Assembly (NCBI RefSeq): GCF_052030685.1
Contig: NZ_JBQAJM010000004.1
Span: 52,741 to 116,740, forward strand
Source: Caedibacter sp052030685
Lineage (GTDB): Bacteria; Pseudomonadota; Gammaproteobacteria; Francisellales; Francisellaceae
Direction of reading: 5' to 3'
Length of the DNA: 64,000 nt
In this document: in pieces, positions 35,643-43,718 of the stretch
How the letters are laid out: every line of letters begins with the position of its first letter
Numbering within the stretch: the first letter of the stretch is position 1
Notes under the pieces: model-generated
What the model saw: the letters and a program-made list of their open reading frames with translations, nothing else
Databases searched by the model: none
What the model was told of the DNA's origin: nothing
Made by a program: the position numbers and the translations under genes

Positions 35643-36461
35643 CTAGCAAACCTCCTCTGCCAATCTGATTGCCGTTCCTTTACCTTTCTCGCCTTGCAAG
35701 GTGCGAGCAATATTATCCGCATTACTAATCACCACTTGATAAACGTGAGAAGCTAACGCATCAAAGCAATTCTCAAGTTTAACCAACATGCCTTGCTGAA
35801 TATTATCTTCTGCTTTTAAACGTTGATAGACATTTAGATCTAAGGCTTCAATTAATGAGTCGGGATTGGCTATATCCTTATAAACCCCTGCCAAATCCAT
35901 ACAATAATATAAATTGACCTGATATTGATGCGCTAATGCTTTTGCAATCTGATATGCCACTGTGTCAGCATTGGTGTTTAAAAGCTGTCCCTTGCCATCA
36001 TGCGTAATTGGTGAGATGACAGGTAAAAAGCCATTATTAATCAAATCAATTAATACATTACTATTGACGGCTTTCACATCGCCCACAAAACCAAAGTCAT
36101 GCATCTTAGTTCCGCGTTTGTTACTTAGTAGCAAATTTGCATCGACACCACTTAATCCCCAAGCCTTAACACCCTTGGCTTGCAACTTAGCCACCATCTG
36201 TTTATTGATCATTCCAGCCAATACCATCATCACCAACTCTAATGACGCTTGATCAGTCACACGCCGGCCATTAATAAAGGTATACTCAACACCCAGACGC
36301 TTGGCTAATTGGCTGACCTGATCGCCACCGCCATGCACAATAACACATGGATCATTTTGCTGCGAAATAGCATGTAATAGCGTATTGAGCTTATTTTCAT
36401 CATCAATTACCCGCCCACCTAATTTGATAATATTAAGCACTTTATTCAACTTCATCAGCAT
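35643..36461 (-). CDS. argB: N-acylglutamate kinase (acetylglutamate kinase family)
   Basis: This 272-residue amino-acid kinase phosphorylates the gamma-carboxyl of N-acylated glutamate. It has LNIIKLGGRVID, VIVHGGGDQVSQLAKRLG, FINGRRVTD and NTNADTVAYQIA, all typical of ArgB. Depending on the acyl group used in this pathway it may prefer N-succinyl- over N-acetylglutamate. The start overlaps the transcarbamylase end by 20 bases; an ATG two codons later is also possible. Confidence 0.94.
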   Translation of the reverse strand: MLMKLNKVLNIIKLGGRVIDDENKLNTLLHAISQQNDPCVIVHGGGDQVSQLAKRLGVEYTFINGRRVTDQASLELVMMVLAGMINKQMVAKLQAKGVKAWGLSGVDANLLLSNKRGTKMHDFGFVGDVKAVNSNVLIDLINNGFLPVISPITHDGKGQLLNTNADTVAYQIAKALAHQYQVNLYYCMDLAGVYKDIANPDSLIEALDLNVYQRLKAEDNIQQGMLVKLENCFDALASHVYQVVISNADNIARTLQGEKGKGTAIRLAEEVC

Positions 36462-37473
36462 AAACCTTTTCAGCTAATAATGGCGCTTTTGGATGTTGCA
36501 CCTTTAACGCATTAACAATTTCAGATAATACATATTGAGCGGCATACAGTCGATTCTCGGCTTGCTCAATGACGATTGAGCATTCAGAATCAAGCACCTC
36601 ATCAGCAATCACTAAATTACGTCTAACAGGTAAGCAATGCATCACCTTGGCATTGGGGGCATTTTTCAGCTTCTCTTGAGTAATCATCCATTTATCATCG
36701 GTATTTATGACCTTGCCGTATTCTTTAGTGCTTGACCAATTCTTGACATAAATAAAATCGGCATCTTTCAATGCTTCATCCTGATCATATACCACTTGAG
36801 CATCACCGATAAATTCTAAATCCAACTCATAGCCTTCAGGATGTGTCACCACAAAGTCATAATCCATCAGTTGCATACTCTCAGCAAACGAATTTGCCAC
36901 GGCATGCGGCAAGGCATTAACATGAGGCGCCCAACTTAACACAACTTTTGGTTTTTTAGATTTTTTAGATTTTTTAGGATGATTTGGCTTTTTATACTCT
37001 TCAATCGTTAGAATATCAGCCAGACTCTGCAAAGGATGACGCAAGGCTGACTCTAAATTCACTATTGGGCAATCCGTATATTTGTTAAATGCGCTAAAGA
37101 TTTGCTCTTGGTAATCTTGCTCTTTGTCATTGAGCTTGGCAAATGAGCGAATCGCAACAATATCACAATAGCTTGCAATAACTTGTGCTGCCTCTTTGAT
37201 ATGCTCAGGTTTATCGGCATTCATCACCACACCTTCGTTAAACTCCAATGCCCAGCCATTATTGACATCAATCGGTAATACATTTAAACCAATATTTTGT
37301 GCCGCTTTTATCGTTGAAATCTTGGTGCGCAAACTCGGATTTAGAAAAATAATACCTAAAGTTTTATGCACCCCTAGCTTACCATTGGCATAGGGGTTTT
37401 GCTTAATCTCAATGCATGATTGAATCGCTTCTTGGATATTATCAATATCTTTAATACTTAAATACTGCTGCAT
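36442..37473 (-). CDS. N-acylornithine transcarbamylase, probably N-succinylornithine type
   Basis: This 343-residue transcarbamylase has the acylornithine branch signatures. The carbamoyl-phosphate loop reads FLNPSLRTK (43-51) instead of the STRTR of ArgF. HPLQSLAD is at 146-153, then SWAPHVNALPHAVANSFAESM, KNWSSTKEYG and MHCLPVRRNLV. These match the Bacteroides N-succinylornithine and Xanthomonas N-acetylornithine enzymes, not ordinary ornithine transcarbamylase. Pro89 in DKPEHIKEA aligns with the residue reported to be Pro in the succinyl enzyme and Glu in the acetyl enzyme. A Lys-rich insert (166-176) is encoded by a 9-bp tandem repeat. Overlaps argB. The argD side is split off by a 209-bp repeat cluster. 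Confidence 0.9.
   Translation of the reverse strand: MQQYLSIKDIDNIQEAIQSCIEIKQNPYANGKLGVHKTLGIIFLNPSLRTKISTIKAAQNIGLNVLPIDVNNGWALEFNEGVVMNADKPEHIKEAAQVIASYCDIVAIRSFAKLNDKEQDYQEQIFSAFNKYTDCPIVNLESALRHPLQSLADILTIEEYKKPNHPKKSKKSKKPKVVLSWAPHVNALPHAVANSFAESMQLMDYDFVVTHPEGYELDLEFIGDAQVVYDQDEALKDADFIYVKNWSSTKEYGKVINTDDKWMITQEKLKNAPNAKVMHCLPVRRNLVIADEVLDSECSIVIEQAENRLYAAQYVLSEIVNALKVQHPKAPLLAEKVYADEVE
36952..36978 (-). repeat. 9-bp tandem repeat inside the transcarbamylase gene
   Basis: Three adjoining copies of TTTTTTAGR (plus-strand view) add the residues KSK KSK K to a surface loop before strand VVLSWAPH. The unit length is a multiple of three, so changes in copy number would stay in frame. Confidence 0.85.
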
Positions 37474-37521
37474 GTTTGTTTTACTCCTAAAATGTGTGTT
37501 TCTTTTATCTTATGAATTCTC

Positions 37522-37680
37522 TGTTGGCTGAGCATTAGTCGAAGCCTTTATATTTGCGTTGGCTGAGCGTTAGTCGAAGCCATTATAAATGTTACCCCTC
37601 ACCCGTACAGCTTAAGCTGCACGAGCAATCCCTCAAGGGGAGAGGTACCAGTTGATGAAGCTTATGCTGTCTTATTATTA
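37522..37680. repeat. Repeat cluster B5 plus A5 within the arginine operon
   Basis: Two tandem copies of GTTGGCTGAGCRTTAGTCGA (35-base period, 37523-37580) are followed by a shortened family A copy (37590-37680) with CCCCTCACCC, CAGCTTAAGCTGC and GGGGAGAGG. Together with the B-like end of argD they fill the only long gap in an otherwise overlapping operon. Confidence 0.8.
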
Positions 37681-37682
37681 AA

Positions 37683-38858
37683 TTACCCTTCGACTTTGCT
37701 CAGGGTGCGGTTAACACTTTTAGATGAATGCTCAGCTTCAATCACTTCTTTTAATGCCACAATAAATGCATCAATATGCGATTTCTGAATCGTCAGTGCA
37801 GGCAGTAAACGCATCACTTCCCCTGCTTGAGCCACACCAGTAAATATATGCTTTTGCTTTAAAAGCGCATCACGAATTGCTTTGCAATCTAAGCTAAATT
37901 CAACACCTAGCATAAGCCCACGCCCGCGCACGGTTGTGACCTCTGGGATTTGCAACAATTGCTCTTTTAAATAAGTTCCTTGTTGTTTGGCATTATCAAT
38001 AAGTGCTTCATAGTCGATAACTTCAAGTACAGCCAACATCGCAGCACAGGCAAGATAACTGCCACCAAAGGTTGTACCTAACATATTTTTCAATACTGGG
38101 ATATTATCTTTGATCAACATGCCACCAACAGGAAAACCATTGCCCGCCCCCTTAGCAAAGGTAATTAAATCCGGTTTAATCCCTGATTGCTGGAAACTAA
38201 AAAACACACCTGTGCGTCCAAAGCCAGATTGAATTTCATCAACAATCAATTTTGCACCGTGCTCTTGACATAAGTCACTTGCAGTCTGTAGAAAATGCAT
38301 ATCCGGCTCATAGATACCAGCAATGCCTTGGACACCTTCAACAATCACTGCTGCCACGTCATTATCCATCGCTTTTGTCAACGCATCTATATCATTTAAC
38401 GGCACACTGACAGTATGAAAGTTTCCAGAGAATGGTGATTGAATTGCTGGATTATCAGTAACGGCTAAAGCAAGGTTGGTACGTCCATGAAAGCTTTTAT
38501 TAAAGCTAATTACTTTTTTGCGATTTGTTACAACGCCGGCAAGTTTAAGTGCATTTTCTACCGCTTCCGCCCCTGAGTTAACTAAAAATAACTGGTAATT
38601 ATGACAACCACTTAATTGTGCAAGTTTATCTGCCAGATGCTGCTGCATCGGCATCTCAACACTATTGGAATAAAAGCCAATATGCTGCAACTGTTGAGTG
38701 ATTCTTTCAATATAATGCGGATGACTATGCCCAATCGAGATCACCGCATGTCCACCATATAGATCAAGATATTGTTGACCATTTTCATCCCAAACATATA
38801 AATCTTGAGCTTTGCTCAATGCAATTGGATAACGCTCATATACTTCATATAAATTCAT
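37683..38858 (-). CDS. argD: N-acylornithine aminotransferase (class III)
   Basis: This 391-residue PLP enzyme aminates N-acylglutamate semialdehyde with glutamate as donor. Family landmarks are LDLYGGHAVISIGHSHP, NSGAEAVENALKLA, IVDEIQSGFGRTG and the PLP lysine in LITFAKGAGNGFPVGG. The last residues, VNRTLSKVEG, are encoded by a family B repeat (the GCTCAGGG/CTTCGAC unit), so the natural C-terminus was probably a few residues shorter or different. It starts 9 bases after argC. Confidence 0.95.
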   Translation of the reverse strand: MNLYEVYERYPIALSKAQDLYVWDENGQQYLDLYGGHAVISIGHSHPHYIERITQQLQHIGFYSNSVEMPMQQHLADKLAQLSGCHNYQLFLVNSGAEAVENALKLAGVVTNRKKVISFNKSFHGRTNLALAVTDNPAIQSPFSGNFHTVSVPLNDIDALTKAMDNDVAAVIVEGVQGIAGIYEPDMHFLQTASDLCQEHGAKLIVDEIQSGFGRTGVFFSFQQSGIKPDLITFAKGAGNGFPVGGMLIKDNIPVLKNMLGTTFGGSYLACAAMLAVLEVIDYEALIDNAKQQGTYLKEQLLQIPEVTTVRGRGLMLGVEFSLDCKAIRDALLKQKHIFTGVAQAGEVMRLLPALTIQKSHIDAFIVALKEVIEAEHSSKSVNRTLSKVEG

Positions 38859-38867
38859 AACAACACC

Positions 38868-39851
38868 TTAAAAAACACTGGCTTTGAGGGACAAACCTAA
38901 TTCTTCTGGCAAGCCAAACATAAGATTCATATTCTGCACGGCCTGCCCTGAAGCCCCTTTAATCAAATTATCAATGACACTGACAACATGCAGATAATCA
39001 CCATGTTTTTTTGCAGATAATAAACAGCCATTAGTATTAACAACCATCTTTAAATCAGGTTCATGATCAAGTACTTTGACAAAGGCGCTTTGATCATAGA
39101 ATGCTTGCAAGATTTGTTGTGCGCTTACTTCAGTTAAATCTGATTTAAAGTAAATCGAAGCAAAAATGCCACGACTAAAATTCCCTCGCATTGGCACAAA
39201 TAATAGTTGATTATTTGCTGATAATTTAAGTGCCTGTTTAATTTCAGTCAGATGCTGATGCGAGAATGCTTTATAGACAGACATGTTATTGGTGCGCCAA
39301 CTAAAATGTGAGGTTTCACTCGGCATTACTCCAGCACCTGTTGAACCAGTAATGGCATTAATATGAACATCTCCATCAACATAATCACGAAAAGGCGTTA
39401 ATGCCAGAAGTATTGCTGTGGCAAAACACCCTGGATTGGCAATATTGGATGCTGCTGCAATGGTAGTTTGCTTAATGTCTGCCAAACCATAGACAAACTC
39501 TGGATTGGCTTGTGTATCTCGATGATCCTGACTTAAATCAATTATCTTAGTATCCGCTTTAAATCGATGGGATTTAAGCGCTTCTTTAGCTTGCCCATGA
39601 CCCACACATAAAAACACGACATCGACATTATAATTTATCTCTTTATCAAATATGCGTTTATTATCGATCAGATAGAAATCATGGTGTGTTTTAGCGATTA
39701 ACTCACCAGCTTGTGAGGTACTATGTATAAATTGAATATCAACCTGCGGGTGATGGGTAAGTAAACGCAAAAGCTCACCGGCGGTATAGCCTGCCCCGCC
39801 TAAAATACCGACATTTATTTTGCCTGTTATTTTGTTATTATGCGCCATCAT
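38868..39851 (-). CDS. argC: N-acyl-gamma-glutamyl-phosphate reductase
   Basis: This 327-residue NADPH-dependent reductase makes N-acylglutamate semialdehyde. It has the nucleotide motif VGILGGAGYTAGELLRLL near residue 13, the catalytic cysteine in ANPGCFATAILLAL and PMRGNFSRGIFASIYFK, as in ArgC. Two adjacent Met codons open the frame; either may start. It lies 6 bases after the GNAT-argG stop and 9 bases before argD, tightly packed in the operon. Confidence 0.95.
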   Translation of the reverse strand: MMAHNNKITGKINVGILGGAGYTAGELLRLLTHHPQVDIQFIHSTSQAGELIAKTHHDFYLIDNKRIFDKEINYNVDVVFLCVGHGQAKEALKSHRFKADTKIIDLSQDHRDTQANPEFVYGLADIKQTTIAAASNIANPGCFATAILLALTPFRDYVDGDVHINAITGSTGAGVMPSETSHFSWRTNNMSVYKAFSHQHLTEIKQALKLSANNQLLFVPMRGNFSRGIFASIYFKSDLTEVSAQQILQAFYDQSAFVKVLDHEPDLKMVVNTNGCLLSAKKHGDYLHVVSVIDNLIKGASGQAVQNMNLMFGLPEELGLSLKASVF

Positions 39852-39857
39852 AAAACC

Positions 39858-41714
39858 TTACCCTGTTACCGCTGCTTTGATTGAGCTTAATTGCGTTGTC
39901 TTGACTGATTTATCTTTATTCTGCAATTGATAATAAGCAGCAAGTTGTGTGCTCATCACTTTAGTAAATCCTTTGACATCATCACCACTGAAGCTTGCAT
40001 TTTCCTCACCATATTTGGCATGTTGTACCTGCATTAAATCATGCTCAGATTGCACACCTAATAATACAAAGTGAAGTGGATAAAGTTTCACAAACACATC
40101 TCCTGTGACCTTTGCCTGCGTAGATAAGAGCAATGCTTCAATATCTCGTGCTGCCGGATCAAGAAACTGTCCTTCATGCACCATCTCAGCATAGGTATCA
40201 CTTAAGCTTGTTTTAATTTTAAGCTGCGCTTTAGTCAGTACATGTTTTTCCAACAAATGATGTGCCTTTATCAGGATCAACGGTGCAGGAGCCTCAAAGC
40301 CGACACGTCCTTTGATATTGATAATGGTGTCACCGACATGAATGTCACGACCAATACCATATTGACTAGCAATGTCATTAAGCTTTTGAATGACTTGAAT
40401 TGAATTTGATAATTCGTCATTTAAGGCAATGGGCTCGCCATTGATAAAGCTAATCTTTAGCGTTTGTTGATCATCTTGTGTTTTGCTCACCTGAGTTGGC
40501 CAAGCCTCATCTTTTAAATATAAATGTGAACTTAAAGTCTCAACACCACCAACAGAGGTGCCCCATAAGCCTTTATTAATCGAATAGTTTTTGCTACTTT
40601 CACTGCAACTTGCACCTGAATTAATTAAATATTCTTGCGTTGCTGCACGTGATAATTTCAAATCACGAATGGGGGTGATAATTTGAGCTTCTGGCGATAA
40701 TATATGAAACATCAGATCAAAACGTACTTGATCATTACCGGCTCCCGTGCAACCATGTGCAATCTTAGTAATACCCATAGCATTTGCTACCTTAGCAATC
40801 GTCATTGCCTGAAAAGCGCGCTCAGCACTGACAGATAAAGGATAACAGTTATTCTTTAATGCATTGGCAAAGATCAAAAACTTAACACATTCCTGATAAA
40901 AATCTTTTGTGACATCAATACTTTGATGCGTTTTCGCGCCCAATTGATAAGCCCGGCGTTCAATCTGTGCTAATTCAATCGAGCTAAAACCACCTGTATT
41001 AACTGTTACTGTATGCACTTCCAAATCATGCTCTTGTTGCAAATACTTAACACAGAAACTTGTATCCAAACCTCCACTAAACGCGACAATAACCTTCATT
41101 GATTGCTCCTTTTTATTATCTTGATTCTTTTGTAATACACCTTGCTCTTGCTGTTCTTTTTGCTTTTGTTTTCTTTGTGGATCGTAAAGCATCCCCGTGC
41201 ATAAACAGTTTTGATATTCTTTGGCTTGTAAAATAGCGAAGTTCACGCAACTCATGCATCCTTGCCAAAATGTTTTATCGGTCGTTAAGCCAGTAAAAGC
41301 TGCGGGTTCATAACCCAACTCATAGTTAATACGCATCACCTGCGGATTGGTCGTTAACCCAAAGATCTTGGCATTAGGGTAATATTCACGCGCTAACATA
41401 AATGCTTTTGACTTCAAGGCTTTGGATAAACCTAAATTGCGATATTCTGGGAAAACAATTAAGCCTGAATTAGACACATATGCTTTATCTTGCCATGACT
41501 CGATATAACAAAAGCCTACAATCTGATTAAGCAGGCGATCAATGGCAATCACTGCATGTTTTGAGCGTATTTTTTGCTGCAAATAGTTCACACTACGCTT
41601 GGCAATACCGGTCTTTCTTTGCTTAGCACTTTCTTCAATCTGTGCGGCAATCACACTGGCAAAATGACAATGCGTACTATTAGCAATAACAATGTCGACA
41701 TGACTTAGCTTCAT
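39858..41714 (-). CDS. argG: GNAT acyltransferase fused to argininosuccinate synthase
   Basis: One 618-residue frame joins two enzymes. Residues 1-185 are a GNAT N-acyltransferase (GFCYIESW, NSGLIVFPEYRNLGLSKALK, GLTTNPQVMRINYELGYEP, ending CLCTGMLYDP), like the GNAT encoded just before argG in Bacteroidota, a candidate glutamate N-acyltransferase. A Gln/Lys linker spans 186-205. Residues 206-618 are argininosuccinate synthase: the PP-loop is VIVAFSGGLDTS, then the GCTGAGNDQVRFD region and ENASFSGDDVKGF. Met206 (41099) has AAGGAG six bases upstream, so free ArgG is probably also made. This is the first gene of the operon. In related clusters the two parts are separate genes. Confidence 0.92.
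   Translation of the reverse strand: MKLSHVDIVIANSTHCHFASVIAAQIEESAKQRKTGIAKRSVNYLQQKIRSKHAVIAIDRLLNQIVGFCYIESWQDKAYVSNSGLIVFPEYRNLGLSKALKSKAFMLAREYYPNAKIFGLTTNPQVMRINYELGYEPAAFTGLTTDKTFWQGCMSCVNFAILQAKEYQNCLCTGMLYDPQRKQKQKEQQEQGVLQKNQDNKKEQSMKVIVAFSGGLDTSFCVKYLQQEHDLEVHTVTVNTGGFSSIELAQIERRAYQLGAKTHQSIDVTKDFYQECVKFLIFANALKNNCYPLSVSAERAFQAMTIAKVANAMGITKIAHGCTGAGNDQVRFDLMFHILSPEAQIITPIRDLKLSRAATQEYLINSGASCSESSKNYSINKGLWGTSVGGVETLSSHLYLKDEAWPTQVSKTQDDQQTLKISFINGEPIALNDELSNSIQVIQKLNDIASQYGIGRDIHVGDTIINIKGRVGFEAPAPLILIKAHHLLEKHVLTKAQLKIKTSLSDTYAEMVHEGQFLDPAARDIEALLLSTQAKVTGDVFVKLYPLHFVLLGVQSEHDLMQVQHAKYGEENASFSGDDVKGFTKVMSTQLAAYYQLQNKDKSVKTTQLSSIKAAVTG
41097..41113 (-). promoter_or_regulatory. Internal ribosome site and ATG for free ArgG inside the fusion frame
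   Basis: On the minus strand AAGGAGCAATCAATG places a perfect Shine-Dalgarno sequence six bases before the ATG at 41099, exactly where ordinary ArgG proteins begin (MKVIVAFSGGLDTS). It suggests a second translation start within the longer GNAT-ArgG reading frame. Confidence 0.7.
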
Positions 41715-41791
41715 CTAGGTGCTTATTTGTTAATCCAAACGAAGCTCAACGATAGCAAAGCCTTAATGATAGATAAAATTCATTTTTTATA

Positions 41792-41820
41792 TTTTTTGAT
41801 GAATTAAATTCATCAAAAAA
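41792..41820. promoter_or_regulatory. 29-bp perfect A/T-rich palindrome upstream of the arginine operon (ArgR-like half-sites)
   Basis: TTTTTTGATGAATT-A-AATTCATCAAAAAA is a perfect 14+1+14 inverted repeat, 78 to 106 bases before the first arginine gene. It contains TGAAT and ATTCA, the half-sites of the ArgR box, but with 3 rather than 4 bases between them. There is no U-tract after a stem in either direction, so an operator is more likely than a terminator. Confidence 0.4.
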
Positions 41821-41837
41821 TGATTTTCCATTTGTGA

Positions 41838-42017
41838 ATTAGGCTATGACCATATTACTACCCACTTTGATTTTGTAAGCGTTGGCTGAGCGTAAGTCGA
41901 AGCCTCTATGAAGTGTGATTTTCCCAAGCTTACCCACTTCGACTGATGCTCAGTGCATCGCCTCGACTTACGCTAAGGGTACGGTGAGCACTTATGGGTT
42001 AATATTTAGTCTTAGCC
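41838..42017 (+). repeat. Family B repeat, long copy B2 (about 180 bp)
   Basis: This is the inverted counterpart of 333-512. It holds GCGTTGGCTGAGCGTAAGTC, a long identical stretch around GTGTGATTTTCCCAAGCTTA and ACGGTGAGCACTT. It ends about 5 bases from the stop codon of the lipoprotein lipase gene, and fills most of the 308-base gap before the arginine operon together with the palindrome at 41792. Confidence 0.85.
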
Positions 42018-42022
42018 GTGAA

Positions 42023-43696
42023 TTAATCAAAAGCTTCCATTGCTTTAGCGATTTTTGCAGCAATCACTTGATGCGTTTCTGCTGTTGGATGCACCGTGTC
42101 TTCAAATAGATGCTTTTTGTTATCCGCTTGCGGTGTGCACAATAGTGCAGAATTAGTGAGTGCTGCCAACGGATTGGCCTGAGTAACAGGTGCTTGTTTA
42201 CAGGCAGGTGTTGTTGTGTCATCAAACTGATAGTTTTGACCTAATGCCGAGATTTCATAGTTTGCAACCATATCATTCATTAGATTAAATACATCAATAG
42301 GTACAATTTTAATACTCGGATCTTGTTTCTGTAGTGTGCCTAACATATTATTTAATGCGGTATTATAAGCAACAGATGCTTTCTCTAGCGCCGATTGTTG
42401 GTTGGCTGCGATAGCCAATGGTGTTAAACCAATATTTGGTAAGAACAGTACAACAAACTTCTTCGCACCATGGGCTGCTAAATATTGAACATCATAGGCA
42501 ATATCACCTGCTGCTTGCGTCATAACCTGTGCTACCGCTGCTGGGCTTGGTGTTGGTTGCTTTGCAACCTCAAGGAATAGGTTGTTGGCACCGCCCCATA
42601 AAATATAGACTTTATTTGGATCTGCATGCTTTAATGGCTGCTGCGACAAATAGCTATCTATTTGATTATAGTTTTCAAGCTGATCATAGACAGGCTGCAA
42701 ATCAGCATCGGTCGCTTTAGGACAACTATAAGCAGGTTGTCCATTCACTTGTGGAATAGGTCCAATGGGTGATGGCATATATAGAGGAACATTTCCAGGT
42801 GGAAGTAATTGCTGTCCTAATGCCGTAAACATCGCTTGCGGCAAAACAAGTCCAATGCCTGCACAAGTCGTTGTTGCACCACCTTGGGCATAATTATTAC
42901 CTACTAAGCCTTTACTTTCCGTATCAAGTGAAACATTTAAAATGGCTTGTAATAAAGGGTTAATCTGAGCATACCATACAGAATATGCTACCTTTATTGG
43001 CTGCATATAATGGCTATTATTAGGTAAAGCCGTTGCACTTGATGCCCCAACCAACTTAGCCAAATTAGTTGCCCATACATTGCCACCTGGCGTGGTATAG
43101 GTTGTCGATTTATCAGTTGTCGTTCCTGGAACTTTTGGCCATGCAGGTAGTACATTGGGTAAAAATGCATGCAACCCTTTAACTAAAGCAGCTAGCTGAT
43201 CTTGCACACCTGCATCCGATAAGCTATCACCAAACACCACAAATTCTTGCCCTTTATCACCTTTAACCGTAACCGTTTGTGTTGTGCTACCAACACTGAT
43301 AGTTAAAGTATCCTGTTGATTATATTGGGTACTCGTTGTTGGTGCATAGCTCAAACTAAACTGACAACTTTGACCATTACTAATGGCTTGTGCACATGTC
43401 CCAAGATTAACAGTAAACCCAGCATTTGGATTGGATTGTGTTACAGTCACCTGATATGCATTAGATTGACCAACTGCACCAATACTTTGATCGCCAACAC
43501 TTACCGTGAACTCTTTTTGATTATTTTGATTGATATCAGCATGGATCACATTATCCGTCGGTGAGCTAACATTCACAGCAACACCAGCGCTGTCACCGCC
43601 ACCTCCGCCGCCACAGGCAGATAATAGCATTGCGGCAGCCAGCACACTGATTTCTTTCCACGCTTTTTTATATTGCAAAAACTTTATATTCATCAT
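42023..43696 (-). CDS. SGNH/GDSL lipase lipoprotein
   Basis: This 557-residue lipoprotein has an N-terminal signal with lipobox LLSAC followed by a run of glycines. A beta-rich domain of about 110 residues (about 40-150) follows, then a GDSL esterase/lipase domain: FVVFGDSLSDAG (nucleophile Ser), WGGANNLF and DTVHPTAETHQ (catalytic Asp-His region). It resembles secreted phospholipase/lecithinase-type enzymes and is probably on the outer membrane or cell surface. It lies 22 bases after the FadL-type gene on the same strand, which points to joint release and uptake of fatty acids (inference). Confidence 0.88.
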   Translation of the reverse strand: MMNIKFLQYKKAWKEISVLAAAMLLSACGGGGGGDSAGVAVNVSSPTDNVIHADINQNNQKEFTVSVGDQSIGAVGQSNAYQVTVTQSNPNAGFTVNLGTCAQAISNGQSCQFSLSYAPTTSTQYNQQDTLTISVGSTTQTVTVKGDKGQEFVVFGDSLSDAGVQDQLAALVKGLHAFLPNVLPAWPKVPGTTTDKSTTYTTPGGNVWATNLAKLVGASSATALPNNSHYMQPIKVAYSVWYAQINPLLQAILNVSLDTESKGLVGNNYAQGGATTTCAGIGLVLPQAMFTALGQQLLPPGNVPLYMPSPIGPIPQVNGQPAYSCPKATDADLQPVYDQLENYNQIDSYLSQQPLKHADPNKVYILWGGANNLFLEVAKQPTPSPAAVAQVMTQAAGDIAYDVQYLAAHGAKKFVVLFLPNIGLTPLAIAANQQSALEKASVAYNTALNNMLGTLQKQDPSIKIVPIDVFNLMNDMVANYEISALGQNYQFDDTTTPACKQAPVTQANPLAALTNSALLCTPQADNKKHLFEDTVHPTAETHQVIAAKIAKAMEAFD

Positions 43697-43718
43697 CTTT
43701 GTACCCTATTTATTAATA

